A stretch of 64,000 bases of DNA from Streptomyces sp. Ag109_O5-10 (GTDB taxonomy: Bacteria > Actinomycetota > Actinomycetes > Streptomycetales > Streptomycetaceae): NCBI RefSeq assembly GCF_900105755.1, contig NZ_FNTQ01000001.1:3782001-3846000 (forward strand). Direction: 5' to 3'. The position numbers and the translations under genes were made by a program. Positions 46,790 through 55,012 of this stretch are shown piece after piece (the first letter of the stretch is position 1; the number at the start of each line of letters is the position of its first letter). Below the pieces are notes generated by a model. The model made no database searches and had not been told where the DNA came from. It worked only from the letters and a program-made list of their open reading frames with translations.

Positions 46790-47515
46790 TCAGACGGCGG
46801 CCGGGTCCTCCTCGGTGAGGAGGTTGCGGGTGCGGTTCGGGTCGACCGGGATGCCGGGGCCCATGGTGGTGCTGACCGCGGCCTTCTTGATGTAGCGACC
46901 CTTGGCGGCGGACGGCTTCAGACGGAGGATCTCCTCCAGCGCCGCGCCGTAGTTCTCCACCAGCTTGTCGTCGTCGAAGGACGTCTTGCCGATGATGAAG
47001 TGCAGGTTCGAGTGCTTGTCGACGCGGAACTCGATCTTGCCGCCCTTGATGTCGTTGACAGCCTTGGCGGTGTCCGGCGTGACGGTGCCGGTCTTCGGGT
47101 TCGGCATCAGACCACGGGGGCCGAGGACGCGGCCGAGGCGGCCGACCTTGCCCATGAGGTCCGGGGTGGCGACGACGGCGTCGAAGTCCAGACGGCCCTT
47201 CGCCACCTCGTCGATCAGTTCGTCGGCGCCGACGATGTCGGCGCCCGCGGCACGCGCGGCCTCGGCACGGTCACCGGTCGCGAAGACCAGGACCCGGGCG
47301 GTCTTGCCGGTGCCGTGCGGGAGGTTCACGGTGCCACGGACCATCTGGTCGGCCTTGCGCGGGTCGACACCCAGGCGGAAGGCGACCTCGACGGTGCCGT
47401 CGAACTTGGTCGTGGAGGTCTCCTTGGCGAGACGGACGGCCTCGAGCGGGGCGTACAGCTTCTCCCGGTCGATCTTCTCGTCCGCAGCGCGGAGAGCCTT
47501 GCTGCGCTTGCTCAC
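46790..47515 (-). CDS. rplA: 50S ribosomal protein L1
   Basis: A 241-residue L1, the mobile stalk protein at the E-site. It starts MSKRSKALRAADEKIDREKL. It carries GTGKTARVLVFATGD, the GPRGLMPNPKTGTVT motif and the C-terminal TMGPGIPVDP. It follows rplK by 81 bases and ends before a strong terminator, so rplK-rplA is a two-gene unit. Confidence 0.98.
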   Translation of the reverse strand: MSKRSKALRAADEKIDREKLYAPLEAVRLAKETSTTKFDGTVEVAFRLGVDPRKADQMVRGTVNLPHGTGKTARVLVFATGDRAEAARAAGADIVGADELIDEVAKGRLDFDAVVATPDLMGKVGRLGRVLGPRGLMPNPKTGTVTPDTAKAVNDIKGGKIEFRVDKHSNLHFIIGKTSFDDDKLVENYGAALEEILRLKPSAAKGRYIKKAAVSTTMGPGIPVDPNRTRNLLTEEDPAAV

Positions 47516-47596
47516 AACTTGCTCCTGTGTGTTCTGAAGGAGTCGTGGTGTACGGGCCGAGCAGGCCCTACCACGGTGGTTCTACGAAGGTGGGGT

Positions 47597-48031
47597 TCAG
47601 CCCTCGACCGTGATGCCCATGGAACGGGCGGTGCCGGCGATGATCTTCGACGCGGCGTCCAGGTCGTTGGCGTTGAGGTCGGGCAGCTTGGTCTGGGCGA
47701 TCTCGCGGACCTGCGCCTCGGTGATCTTGGCGACCTTGGTCTTGTGCGGCTCGCCGGAGCCCTTCTCGACACCAGCGGCCTTGAGGATCATCTTCGCGGC
47801 CGGCGGGGTCTTGGTGACGAAGGTGAAGGAGCGGTCCTCGTAGACCGTGATCTCCACCGGGATGACCCAACCGCGCTGCGACTCGGTCGCGGCGTTGTAG
47901 GCCTTGCAGAACTCCATGATGTTGACGCCGTGCTGGCCGAGCGCGGGACCGACCGGCGGGGCCGGGTTCGCCGCACCGGCGTTGATCTGGAGCTTGATGA
48001 GCCCCGTGACCTTCTTCTTCTTGGGAGGCAT
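47597..48031 (-). CDS. rplK: 50S ribosomal protein L11
   Basis: A 144-residue L11 of the GTPase-associated centre. It starts [20 protein letters not shown] and has the Pro-rich N-terminal face ([20 protein letters not shown]), where thiostrepton-type antibiotics act, and the C-terminal rRNA-binding domain ([12 protein letters not shown]). The ATG at 48031 is chosen; the reading to 48304 covers the leader. Ribosome site AAAGGA is present. Confidence 0.98.
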
Positions 48032-48060
48032 AGCTCTCCGGGTCCTTTCATTTCGGGTCC

Positions 48061-48094
48061 TGCCTGCGCGAGGGGACCAACCCGAACGCAGGCA
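48061..48094 (-). promoter_or_regulatory. Hairpin in the rplK leader
   Basis: TGCCTGCG and CGCAGGCA pair over an 18-base loop, 30 bases upstream of rplK on the minus strand. It might be the L1 autoregulatory site for rplKA, but I cannot match its loop to 23S rRNA by eye. Confidence 0.4.
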
Positions 48095-48139
48095 TACCGC
48101 ACAACGATAACGGGTATAGATGCGCGGCCAAAAACCGAG

Positions 48140-48172
48140 CAGGTCAGGGGCCGGAGAAAGGCACCTGACCTG
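48140..48172 (-). terminator. Terminator after nusG
   Basis: An imperfect stem (CAGGTCAGG with CCTGACCTG plus inner GGCC/GGC pairs) followed in the minus direction by CGGTTTTTGG. Position about 85 bases after nusG and before the rplK leader fits a terminator that separates secE-nusG from rplKA. Confidence 0.65.
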
Positions 48173-48257
48173 GCACGGACGTCCACTCGGGCGCCCCGAC
48201 AGGGGCGCGCGGAACTGCGCGACCGGCCCCCACCGGCCCGCAGCTGAGGTGCGACCT

Positions 48258-49109
48258 CTAGTTCTTCTGGATCTGGTCGAACGAAAGCTCCACCGGCGTC
48301 TCACGCCCGAAGATCTCCACCAGACCCTTGACCTTCTTGGAGTCCGGGTTGATCTCGTTGATCGTCGCCTGCAGCGTGGCGAACGGACCGTCGGTCACCG
48401 TCACCGAGTCGCCCACCTCGAAGTCCAGCACCTGGACCTCGACCTTGCGCTGCGGCACCGGCTTGCCCTCGGCCTCCGCCGCCTCGCGCGCCGCCTTCTC
48501 CTCGGCCTCCGGCGCGAGCATCTTGACGATCTCGTCCAGGGTCAGGGGGTACGGGTCGTACGCGTTGCCGACGAAGCCGGTGACGCCGGGGGTGTTGCGG
48601 ACGACGCCCCACGACTCGTTGGTCAGGTCCATGCGGACGAGCACGTAACCGGGCAGCTTGTTCTGCTTGATCGTCTTGCGGTCGCCGTTCTTGATCTGGA
48701 CGACCTCTTCCTGCGGCACCTCGGCCTGGAAGATGTAGTCCTCGACGTTCAGCGAGACGGCGCGCTGCTCCAGGTTGGTCTTCACGCGGTTCTCGTAGCC
48801 GGCGTACGTGTGGATGACGTACCACTCGCCGGGGAGCAGGCGCAGCTCCTCGCGCAGTGCCTGCACGGGGTCGACCGGCTCGGCCGGCGCTTCCTCGAGA
48901 GCCTCCTCGACCTCGTCGGTCTCGTCGGCGTCCTCGTCTTCCGCTGTGTCCTCGTCCACGACGTGGATCGCGGCCTCCTCGGCCGGCTCCCCCAGTTCGG
49001 CCTCGGCAGCCTCGAACTCGTCCTGCTCGTCCGCGCCCTCGACGATGTCCAACTCGTCATCGACGGCCTCTTCGGGCTCGACGGCGTCGTTCAGGTTCGG
49101 GTCAGACAC
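48258..49109 (-). CDS. nusG: Transcription elongation and antitermination factor NusG
   Basis: A 283-residue NusG. The first about 100 residues are an acidic Asp/Glu-rich extension (EEAVDDELDIVEGADEQDEF and similar), typical of Streptomyces. The NGN domain (GEWYVIHTYAGYENRVKTNL) and C-terminal KOW domain (GDSVTVTDGPFATLQATINE, ending SFDQIQKN) follow. NusG binds RNA polymerase and links it to S10 or Rho. It lies 80 bases after secE. Confidence 0.98.
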   Translation of the reverse strand: MSDPNLNDAVEPEEAVDDELDIVEGADEQDEFEAAEAELGEPAEEAAIHVVDEDTAEDEDADETDEVEEALEEAPAEPVDPVQALREELRLLPGEWYVIHTYAGYENRVKTNLEQRAVSLNVEDYIFQAEVPQEEVVQIKNGDRKTIKQNKLPGYVLVRMDLTNESWGVVRNTPGVTGFVGNAYDPYPLTLDEIVKMLAPEAEEKAAREAAEAEGKPVPQRKVEVQVLDFEVGDSVTVTDGPFATLQATINEINPDSKKVKGLVEIFGRETPVELSFDQIQKN

Positions 49110-49155
49110 GATGGCTGCTTCTTCCTGGATACATAGGGGTGGAACATGCGAAAAC

Positions 49156-49177
49156 GGGCGCCGGTACCACGGCGCCC
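49156..49177 (-). terminator. Hairpin between secE and nusG
   Basis: A perfect 8-bp stem (GGGCGCCG with CGGCGCCC, 6-base loop). In the minus direction it is followed by TTTTCGC. It looks like a weak intrinsic terminator or attenuator lying between two genes usually regarded as one operon. Confidence 0.5.
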
Positions 49178-49189
49178 TTCGCTCTGTGC

Positions 49190-49474
49190 TCAGCCGAAGA
49201 CGTACTTGGCCGCGTGGTTGAGTCCATAGTCAATCACGGTCACCAGAGCAATCATGATGGCGACAAAGAAGATCACCACGGTGGTGTACGACGTCAGCTG
49301 GTTACGCGTCGGCCAGACCACCTTGCGGAGCTCCGCAATGATCTGGCGGTAGAAAGTGGCAAGGCGCTTCAGCGGGCCCTTCTTGGCACGCTTGCCGCCC
49401 TTGCGGCCCTTCTTCTTGGACTCCTGCACCTCATCGGCATCAGGCGTGTCGATGGAGCCCACGGCGTCCGTCAT
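49190..49474 (-). CDS. secE: Preprotein translocase subunit SecE
   Basis: A 94-residue SecE, a part of the SecYEG channel. A Lys-rich cytoplasmic N-terminus (ESKKKGRKGGKRAKKGP) leads to the amphipathic helix with ELRKVVWPTRNQL, the conserved hinge, and a single transmembrane helix (TTVVIFFVAIMIALVTVIDY). It sits between tRNA-Trp and nusG as in most actinobacteria. Confidence 0.98.
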   Translation of the reverse strand: MTDAVGSIDTPDADEVQESKKKGRKGGKRAKKGPLKRLATFYRQIIAELRKVVWPTRNQLTSYTTVVIFFVAIMIALVTVIDYGLNHAAKYVFG

Positions 49475-49583
49475 TCGTCCTCACCTGGTCCCGGGTCATG
49501 GCCGTGCCGCGCCCGGTTTCTGGAGCCGCACGGCGGTGCAATGCTTGTACGTACATGCGCACACATCCTGGCGGTGTGTGTAG

Positions 49584-49656
49584 CAGGGCCGGAGGGACTT
49601 GAACCCCCAACCGCCGGTTTTGGAGACCGGTGCTCTACCAATTGAGCTACGACCCT
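49584..49656 (-). tRNA. tRNA-Trp (CCA)
   Basis: A 73-base tRNA. The 7-bp acceptor stem AGGGTCG pairs with CGGCCCT. The D arm is TAGCTCAATTGGTAGAGCA, the anticodon loop CTCCAAA carries CCA, and the T arm is GTTCAAGTC. It lies just upstream of secE in the common order trpT-secE-nusG. Confidence 0.96.
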
Positions 49657-49917
49657 TTGCTGTGTCCCCAACGTACCGCATCCGACCGGGTGCTCGGTGT
49701 GCACCTGCTCACGCGCGACCGCTGAAGGCCAACGAGTGGAGAGTGTACGTGGTCCGCGGGCCCGCGTCGAACAGAAAGCGGCAGTCCGGGCCGACCGTAC
49801 GGAAGATCGTCCTGGCCCGGGGGCGGATCCGCACGCTTGTGCATGGTTCGGTCCGTAGTTGTTCAGTCCGTGAAACCGGCGTGCCGGGCAGGTTTCCGGT
49901 CTGAAACGATGGGCCCC

Positions 49918-51144
49918 ATGAGCGCTGCAACCCCTCCCACCGAGCGCCGGGTCTCCGCCCGAGTCGGCGCGATCTCCGAGTCCGCCACCCTCGCCGTGGA
50001 CGCCAAGGCCAAGGCCCTCAAGGCCGCCGGACGCCCGGTGATCGGCTTCGGCGCCGGTGAGCCCGACTTCCCGACGCCGGACTACATCGTCGAAGCCGCC
50101 GTCGAGGCCTGCAAGAACCCGAAGTACCACCGCTACACCCCGGCCGGCGGCCTGCCCGAGCTGAAGGCCGCGATCGCCGCGAAGACGCTGCGCGACTCCG
50201 GCTACGAGGTCGACGCCTCCCAGGTCCTCGTCACCAACGGTGGCAAGCAGGCCATCTACGAGGCCTTCGCCGCGATCCTCGACCCGGGCGACGAGGTCAT
50301 CGTCCCCGCGCCGTACTGGACGACGTACCCGGAGTCCATCCGCCTGGCCGGCGGTGTCCCGGTCGAGGTCGTCGCGGACGAGACCACCGGCTACCGCGTC
50401 TCCGTGGAGCAGTTGGAGGCGGCCCGCACCGAGAAGACGAAGGTCGTGCTCTTCGTCTCCCCGTCGAACCCGACCGGCGCGGTCTACAGCGAGGCCGAGA
50501 CCGAGGCGATCGGCCGCTGGGCCGTCGAGCACGGCCTGTGGGTCCTCACCGACGAGATCTACGAGCACCTGGTCTACGGCGACGCGAAGTTCACCTCGCT
50601 GCCGGCGCTCCTGCCCGAGCTGCGCGACAAGTGCATCGTCGTCAACGGCGTGGCGAAGACGTACGCCATGACCGGCTGGCGGGTGGGCTGGCTCATCGGC
50701 CCCAAGGACGTCGTCAAGGCGGCCACGAACCTCCAGTCGCACGCCACGTCGAACGTCTCCAATGTGGCGCAGGTCGCCGCCCTGGCCGCCGTCACCGGTG
50801 ACCTGGAGGCCGTGGCGAAGATGCGCGAGGCGTTCGACCGGCGCCGCCGGACGGTCGTGCGGATGCTCAACGAGATCGACGGCGTGGTCTGCCCCGAGCC
50901 CGAGGGCGCCTTCTACGCCTACCCGTCGGTCAAGGCGCTGCTCGGCAAGGAGATCCGCGGGAAGCGCCCGCAGGACTCGGTCGAGCTGGCCGCGCTGATC
51001 CTGGAGGAGGCCGAGGTGGCGGTCGTCCCCGGCGAGGCCTTCGGCACGCCGGGCTACCTGCGGCTGTCGTACGCGCTGGGTGACGAGGACCTCGTCGAGG
51101 GCGTGAGCCGGATGCAGAAGCTGCTGGCCGAGGCGAAGGACTGA
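49918..51144 (+). CDS. aspC: Pyridoxal phosphate-dependent aspartate aminotransferase
   Basis: A 408-residue class I aminotransferase that interconverts aspartate and 2-oxoglutarate with oxaloacetate and glutamate. It has the substrate loop FGAGEPDFPTPDYI, NPTGAVYS, the PLP Asp-x-x-Tyr (LTDEIYEHLVY) and the PLP-binding Lys247 in NGVAKTYAMTGWRVGW. The ATG at 49918 (MSAATPPTERRVSARV) is chosen over a longer reading through the promoter. It is divergent from tRNA-Trp. Confidence 0.94.
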   Translation: MSAATPPTERRVSARVGAISESATLAVDAKAKALKAAGRPVIGFGAGEPDFPTPDYIVEAAVEACKNPKYHRYTPAGGLPELKAAIAAKTLRDSGYEVDASQVLVTNGGKQAIYEAFAAILDPGDEVIVPAPYWTTYPESIRLAGGVPVEVVADETTGYRVSVEQLEAARTEKTKVVLFVSPSNPTGAVYSEAETEAIGRWAVEHGLWVLTDEIYEHLVYGDAKFTSLPALLPELRDKCIVVNGVAKTYAMTGWRVGWLIGPKDVVKAATNLQSHATSNVSNVAQVAALAAVTGDLEAVAKMREAFDRRRRTVVRMLNEIDGVVCPEPEGAFYAYPSVKALLGKEIRGKRPQDSVELAALILEEAEVAVVPGEAFGTPGYLRLSYALGDEDLVEGVSRMQKLLAEAKD

Positions 51145-51171
51145 CTCCTTCTCGCGCTGCACACGCGCGTG

Positions 51172-51201
51172 CGGGCCGTCTCCCTGTGGGGAGGCGGCCC
51201 G
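51172..51201 (+). terminator. Terminator after the aminotransferase gene
   Basis: A 13-bp stem with one G-T pair (CGGGCCGTCTCCC with GGGAGGCGGCCCG) and a TGTG loop, 28 bases after the stop. It lacks a T-run, as is frequent in Streptomyces. Confidence 0.75.
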
Positions 51202-51308
51202 TGCTCGTGTGCGGCCGCGTGCGCGTTGTGTGCGTTCTCGTGTGCGAGCAAGGCCACTAATGGGGAATCGGCTACCGGTACGGCGGGTACGTACGGCAGG
51301 ATCCTGGA

Positions 51309-52349
51309 ATGGAGCACGTACGTGATGTCTCTGAGCTGCCGAAAGCTCATCTGCATCTGCACTTCACCGGTTCGATGCGGCCGGGAACCGTCCTGGAACT
51401 GGCCGACAAGTACGGCGTACGCCTCCCCGAGGTGCTCACCGACGCCCTGACCAGCGGCGAACCACCGAGTCTGCGGGCCACCGACGAGCGGGGCTGGTTC
51501 CGCTTCCAGCGGCTGTACGACGCTGCGCGCTCCTGCCTGAGAGAGCCCGAGGACATCCGGCGCCTGGTCCGGGAGGCCGCCGAGGAGGACCTGAGGGACG
51601 GTTCGCGCTGGCTGGAGATCCAGGTGGACCCGACGTCGTACGCCCCGCGCCTCGGCGGTCTGATCCCGGCCCTGGAGATCATCCTGGACGCGGTGGAGAC
51701 GACCTCCCGGGAGACCGGCCTCGGCATGCGCGTCCTGGTGGCCGCGAACCGCATGAAGCACCCTCTGGACGCGCGCACGCTGGCCCGGCTCGCCGTCCGG
51801 TACGCGGACCGGGGTGTGGTCGGCTTCGGACTGTCCAACGACGAGCGGCGGGGCATGGCGCGGGACTTCGACCGGGCCTTCCACATCGCGCGCGAGGGCG
51901 GTCTGCTGGCGGCCCCGCACGGCGGCGAGCTGACCGGGCCGGCCTCGGTGCGGGACTGCCTGGACGACCTGCACGCCTCCCGGATCGGGCACGGCGTCCG
52001 GGCGGCGGAGGACCCGAGGCTGCTCAAGCGCCTGGCGGACCGGGAGATCACCTGCGAGGTGTGCCCGGCCTCCAACGTGGCCCTGGGCGTCTACGAGAAG
52101 CCCGAGGACGTCCCGCTGCGCACCCTCTTCGAGGCCGGCGTCCCGATGGCCCTGGGCGCCGACGACCCGCTCCTGTTCGGCTCGCGGCTGGCCGCGCAGT
52201 ACGACATCGCGCGCGTGCACCACGCCTTCACCGACGCCGAACTGGCGGAACTGGCCCGCCAGTCGGTACGCGGCTCGGCCGCACCGGAGGACGTGAAGAC
52301 CGGGCTCCTGGCGGACATCGACGCCTGGCTGACCGCCCCGGTGTCCTGA
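51309..52349 (+). CDS. add: Adenosine deaminase family protein
   Basis: A 346-residue metal-dependent hydrolase of the adenosine/AMP deaminase family. It has the N-terminal HLHLHFTGSM metal site, HGGELTGP with the catalytic Glu, RIGHGVRA, CPASNVALG and the C-terminal GADDPLLF with the Asp that activates water. It probably deaminates adenosine to inosine in purine salvage; substrate specificity within the family is not proven by sequence. Start ATG at 51309. It is convergent with the TetR gene at 52357. Confidence 0.88.
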   Translation: MEHVRDVSELPKAHLHLHFTGSMRPGTVLELADKYGVRLPEVLTDALTSGEPPSLRATDERGWFRFQRLYDAARSCLREPEDIRRLVREAAEEDLRDGSRWLEIQVDPTSYAPRLGGLIPALEIILDAVETTSRETGLGMRVLVAANRMKHPLDARTLARLAVRYADRGVVGFGLSNDERRGMARDFDRAFHIAREGGLLAAPHGGELTGPASVRDCLDDLHASRIGHGVRAAEDPRLLKRLADREITCEVCPASNVALGVYEKPEDVPLRTLFEAGVPMALGADDPLLFGSRLAAQYDIARVHHAFTDAELAELARQSVRGSAAPEDVKTGLLADIDAWLTAPVS

Positions 52350-52356
52350 TCCCCGG

Positions 52357-52983
52357 TCACGGGCGGGCGGGCTCCTCGGCGACGGAGAGCCCGCCGAGCA
52401 GGGTGCGGGCGACGCGGGCCGCGAACGCGTCCACCGGCGGGCGCTCGCCGGTCTCCGTCGCCTCGTAGGAGAAGACGCGCTGGACACAGGCGCCGAGGAG
52501 CAGGGCGGCGGCCGCGGACGTGTCGGCGTCGGGCCGGATCCGGCCGAGGGCCGCCTCGGCGCGCAGGTAGCCGTCCAGGGCCCTCATCGGCACGTGCGGT
52601 CCCGCCCCGATGGTGCGCAGTGTGTCGTCGAGCTTCCGCTTGAGCTGCTGCTCGGCGTAGAGGGACGCGGTGATCGGGAAGCTCTCCTCGTAGAAGAGCG
52701 CGGCCTGACGGGCGATCCGCGTGAGGTTGTCCTCCAGGCTGCCCCGGCCGGGTTCGACGGTGAGCTCGCCCAGGAGCGGGAGGAGCCGTGGCAGCCGCTC
52801 GGTGAGCACGTGCACGAACAGCTCTTCCTTGCTGGGGAAGTACTTGTACAGGGCCGCCTCGGAGCAGTCGGCCGCCCTGGCGATCTCCTTGGTGGTGACG
52901 CGGGCGAGCCCGACGGTGCGCATCAGCTCGTGAGCGGCGTCGAGGATGCGGACGCGGGCCGGTTTCTGCTCCATGGCATCCAA
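52357..52983 (-). CDS. TetR-family transcriptional regulator
   Basis: A 208-residue regulator with an N-terminal HTH (RVTTKEIARAADCSEAALYK then YFPSKEELF) and a C-terminal effector domain. An in-frame Met at residue 4 (MEQKPARVRIL) is an alternative start. It is divergent from the NAD(P)-binding oxidoreductase at 53131. The intergenic region has two palindromes (53042-53057 and 53073-53092) that fit TetR binding, so it probably represses both itself and the oxidoreductase. Confidence 0.9.
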   Translation of the reverse strand: MDAMEQKPARVRILDAAHELMRTVGLARVTTKEIARAADCSEAALYKYFPSKEELFVHVLTERLPRLLPLLGELTVEPGRGSLEDNLTRIARQAALFYEESFPITASLYAEQQLKRKLDDTLRTIGAGPHVPMRALDGYLRAEAALGRIRPDADTSAAAALLLGACVQRVFSYEATETGERPPVDAFAARVARTLLGGLSVAEEPARP

Positions 52984-53041
52984 GGATCACATGCCCCTTT
53001 CGGCGATTCCGACGGACTTCCCGAGAAGTCTTGACGGGTGG

Positions 53042-53092
53042 GTGAGTGCTTACTCACTCTAGAGATGGCGATGGGTGAGTGAATACTCACCC
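53042..53092. promoter_or_regulatory. Twin TetR operators
   Basis: Site 1 at 53042-53057 reads GTGAGTGCTTACTCAC. Site 2 at 53073-53092 reads GGGTGAGTGAATACTCACCC. Both are GTGAGT-4-ACTCAC palindromes with centres 33 bases apart, about three helical turns. They lie between the divergent TetR and oxidoreductase genes. Confidence 0.85.
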
Positions 53093-53130
53093 ACCTCGCT
53101 CACCATCACTGTGCTGGAACGGGAGCAGTC

Positions 53131-53760
53131 ATGAATCTCACTGTGTTCGGCGCGACCGGCGGAATCGGCCGCGAGATCGTCCGTCAGGCGCTGGCGTCCG
53201 GCCACCGGGTCACGGCGGTCGTCCGCGACCCCGCCCGGCTGACCGTGACCGGCACGGGCCTGGAGGTGGTCCGCGCGGACCTCACCGACCCCGAGGTGAT
53301 CCGCCCGGCGGTGACCGGGCGGAACGCGGTCCTGTCCGGTCTGGGCCCGCGCGGCCGGGGGGACGCCGGCGTCGCCGCCCGGCTGACCCGCACGGTCCTG
53401 GCCGCCATGGAGGCGGAGGCCGTACGACGGCTGCTGGTGGTGAGCGCCGCGCCGGTGGGCCCGGAACCGGACGACGGCCTACTGGACCGCACCATGCGCG
53501 GTCTGGTGGCCACCGTCCTCAAGCCGGTCTACGACGACCTGCGCGAGATGGAGACCGAACTGTCCCGCAGCGGCACCGACTGGACCTCCGTCCGCCCGCC
53601 GCGCCTGCAGGACAAGCCGCTGACCGGTACCTACCGCACGGTGGTGGGCGGCTTCCCGCACAAGGGACGCTTCATCGCACGGGCGGACGTGGCCCACGCG
53701 ATGCTCGCGATGATCGAGGACGCGGGGACGGTGAAGCAGGGGGTGGGCGTGGCGTACTGA
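53131..53760 (+). CDS. NAD(P)H-binding oxidoreductase, atypical SDR
   Basis: A 209-residue protein with an N-terminal dinucleotide motif GATGGIGR (7-14) and an NmrA/NAD(P)H-binding (SDR_a5-like) layout. VVRDPARL, the mid-domain LLVVSAAPVG, and a C-terminal DWTSVRPPRLQD are typical. No YxxxK catalytic pair is apparent. It may reduce a quinone-like substrate or act as a redox sensor. It is controlled by the divergent TetR through two operators directly in front of the gene. Confidence 0.85.
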   Translation: MNLTVFGATGGIGREIVRQALASGHRVTAVVRDPARLTVTGTGLEVVRADLTDPEVIRPAVTGRNAVLSGLGPRGRGDAGVAARLTRTVLAAMEAEAVRRLLVVSAAPVGPEPDDGLLDRTMRGLVATVLKPVYDDLREMETELSRSGTDWTSVRPPRLQDKPLTGTYRTVVGGFPHKGRFIARADVAHAMLAMIEDAGTVKQGVGVAY

Positions 53761-53774
53761 GTCCGGCGGGGCGC

Positions 53775-54830
53775 TCAGAGGCTGACGCCGACGGTCACCG
53801 GCTCGTTGACCAGGGTCACCCCGAAGGCCTCCCGGACCCCGGCGACGACCTCCCGCGCCAGCTCCAGCAGGTCCTCGGTCGTGGCCCCGCCCCGGTTGGT
53901 CAGCGCCAGCGTGTGCTTCGTGGAGATCCGGGCCGGGCCGCTGCCGTACCCCTTGGTGAACCCGGCCTTGTCGATCAGCCAGGCCGCCGAGGTCTTGGTA
54001 CGCCCCTCCCCGGCGGGGTAGGCGGGCGGCTCGGCCCCGTCGCCCAGCCGCTCGCGCACGCGCGCGTGGAAGGCCGCGAACTGCTCGTCCGCGAGGATCG
54101 GGTTGGTGAAGAAGGACCCCGCCGACCAGGTGTCGTGGTCCTCGGGATCCAGCACCATGCCCTTGCCGGCGCGCAGCTTGAGCACCGTCTCGCGGGCGTC
54201 GGCGAGCGGCACCCGGTCCCCCGGCTCCACCCCGAGCGCCCGCGCGGCCTCCGCGTACCGCACCGGCGCCGACAGCCCGCCCGCGTCGTCCAGCCCGAAC
54301 CGGACGCGCAGGACGACGTACCGCTCCGGGTCGGCCTTGAAGCGGCTGTGCCGGTACGAGAACGCGCACTCCTCGTTGGCCAGCGTCACCGTCGCGCCCG
54401 TCCGCCGGTCGTACGCGACGACCTCGGTGACGGTCGAGGAGACCTCCTGCCCGTACGCCCCCACGTTCTGGATGGGCGTGGCCCCCGCGGAGCCCGGGAT
54501 GCCGGCGAGGCACTCGATGCCCGCGAGGCCGGCCTCGACGGTGCGGGCGACCGCGTCGGTCCACACCTCGCCTGCCGCCAGCTCCAGCGTCCTGCCGCGC
54601 AGTTCGAATCCGGTGGTGGCGATGCGCAGGGCGGTGCCGTCGAAGCCCTTGTCGCCGATGACGAGGTTCGATCCGCCGCCGATGACCAGCAGCGGGGTCC
54701 CGCTGTCGTCGGCCGCCCGGACTGCGGCGATCACCTCGGCGTCGGTGGTCGCGGTGACCAGCCGGGTGGCGGGGCCGCCGAGCCGGAAGGTGGTGAGGGG
54801 GGCGAGGGGGGCGTCGTGGAGTTCCTGCAC
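53775..54830 (-). CDS. murB: UDP-N-acetylenolpyruvoylglucosamine reductase
   Basis: A 351-residue flavoenzyme that makes UDP-MurNAc for peptidoglycan. It has the FAD-binding VIGGGSNLVIGD, SAGATPIQNVGAYGQEV, FSYRHSRFK, the active Ser region SAGSFFTNP, TKTSAAWLIDKAGFTKG and the final catalytic Glu in LVNEPVTVG. The GTG at 54830 (VQELHDAPLAPLTTF) is preferred; the long upstream reading belongs to another gene and frame. It is downstream of the repeat-type terminator at 54873-55002. Confidence 0.95.
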   Translation of the reverse strand: MQELHDAPLAPLTTFRLGGPATRLVTATTDAEVIAAVRAADDSGTPLLVIGGGSNLVIGDKGFDGTALRIATTGFELRGRTLELAAGEVWTDAVARTVEAGLAGIECLAGIPGSAGATPIQNVGAYGQEVSSTVTEVVAYDRRTGATVTLANEECAFSYRHSRFKADPERYVVLRVRFGLDDAGGLSAPVRYAEAARALGVEPGDRVPLADARETVLKLRAGKGMVLDPEDHDTWSAGSFFTNPILADEQFAAFHARVRERLGDGAEPPAYPAGEGRTKTSAAWLIDKAGFTKGYGSGPARISTKHTLALTNRGGATTEDLLELAREVVAGVREAFGVTLVNEPVTVGVSL

Positions 54831-54872
54831 GCGCCCAAGACTACGAGACGCCGCCGGCGGTCCGGCCGCCCC

Positions 54873-54974
54873 GAGCGGCACGCGCGCGTGGGGCGCCGTC
54901 CGCACCGAGCGGCACGCGCGCGTGGGGCCCCGTCCGCACCGAGCGGCACGCGCGCGTGGGGCCCCGTCCGCACC
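54873..54974. repeat. Three tandem copies of a 34-bp GC-rich repeat
   Basis: The units start at 54873, 54907 and 54941, each opening GAGCGGCACGCGCGCGTGGG and ending CCGTCCGCACC. The first differs from the others at one base (gcgcc for gcccc). Each unit holds the left arm of the terminator hairpin that is completed by the single inverted arm at 54979-55002. Confidence 0.9.
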
Positions 54975-55002
54975 GGAAACGGGGCCCCACGCGCGCGTGC
55001 CG
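54944..55002 (-). terminator. Terminator after the MFS gene with a 24-bp perfect stem
   Basis: Bases 54944-54967 are an exact inverted copy of 54979-55002 with an 11-base loop, 11 bases after the MFS stop on the minus strand. The two additional upstream copies of the arm (54910-54933, and 54876-54899 with one mismatch) can pair with the same partner. Confidence 0.85.
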
Positions 55003-55012
55003 TCAGCCGTCG

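Noticed and set aside
54873..55002. CRISPR-like or origin-type repeats
   Set aside because: The units are contiguous without spacers and form a terminator hairpin behind the MFS gene.
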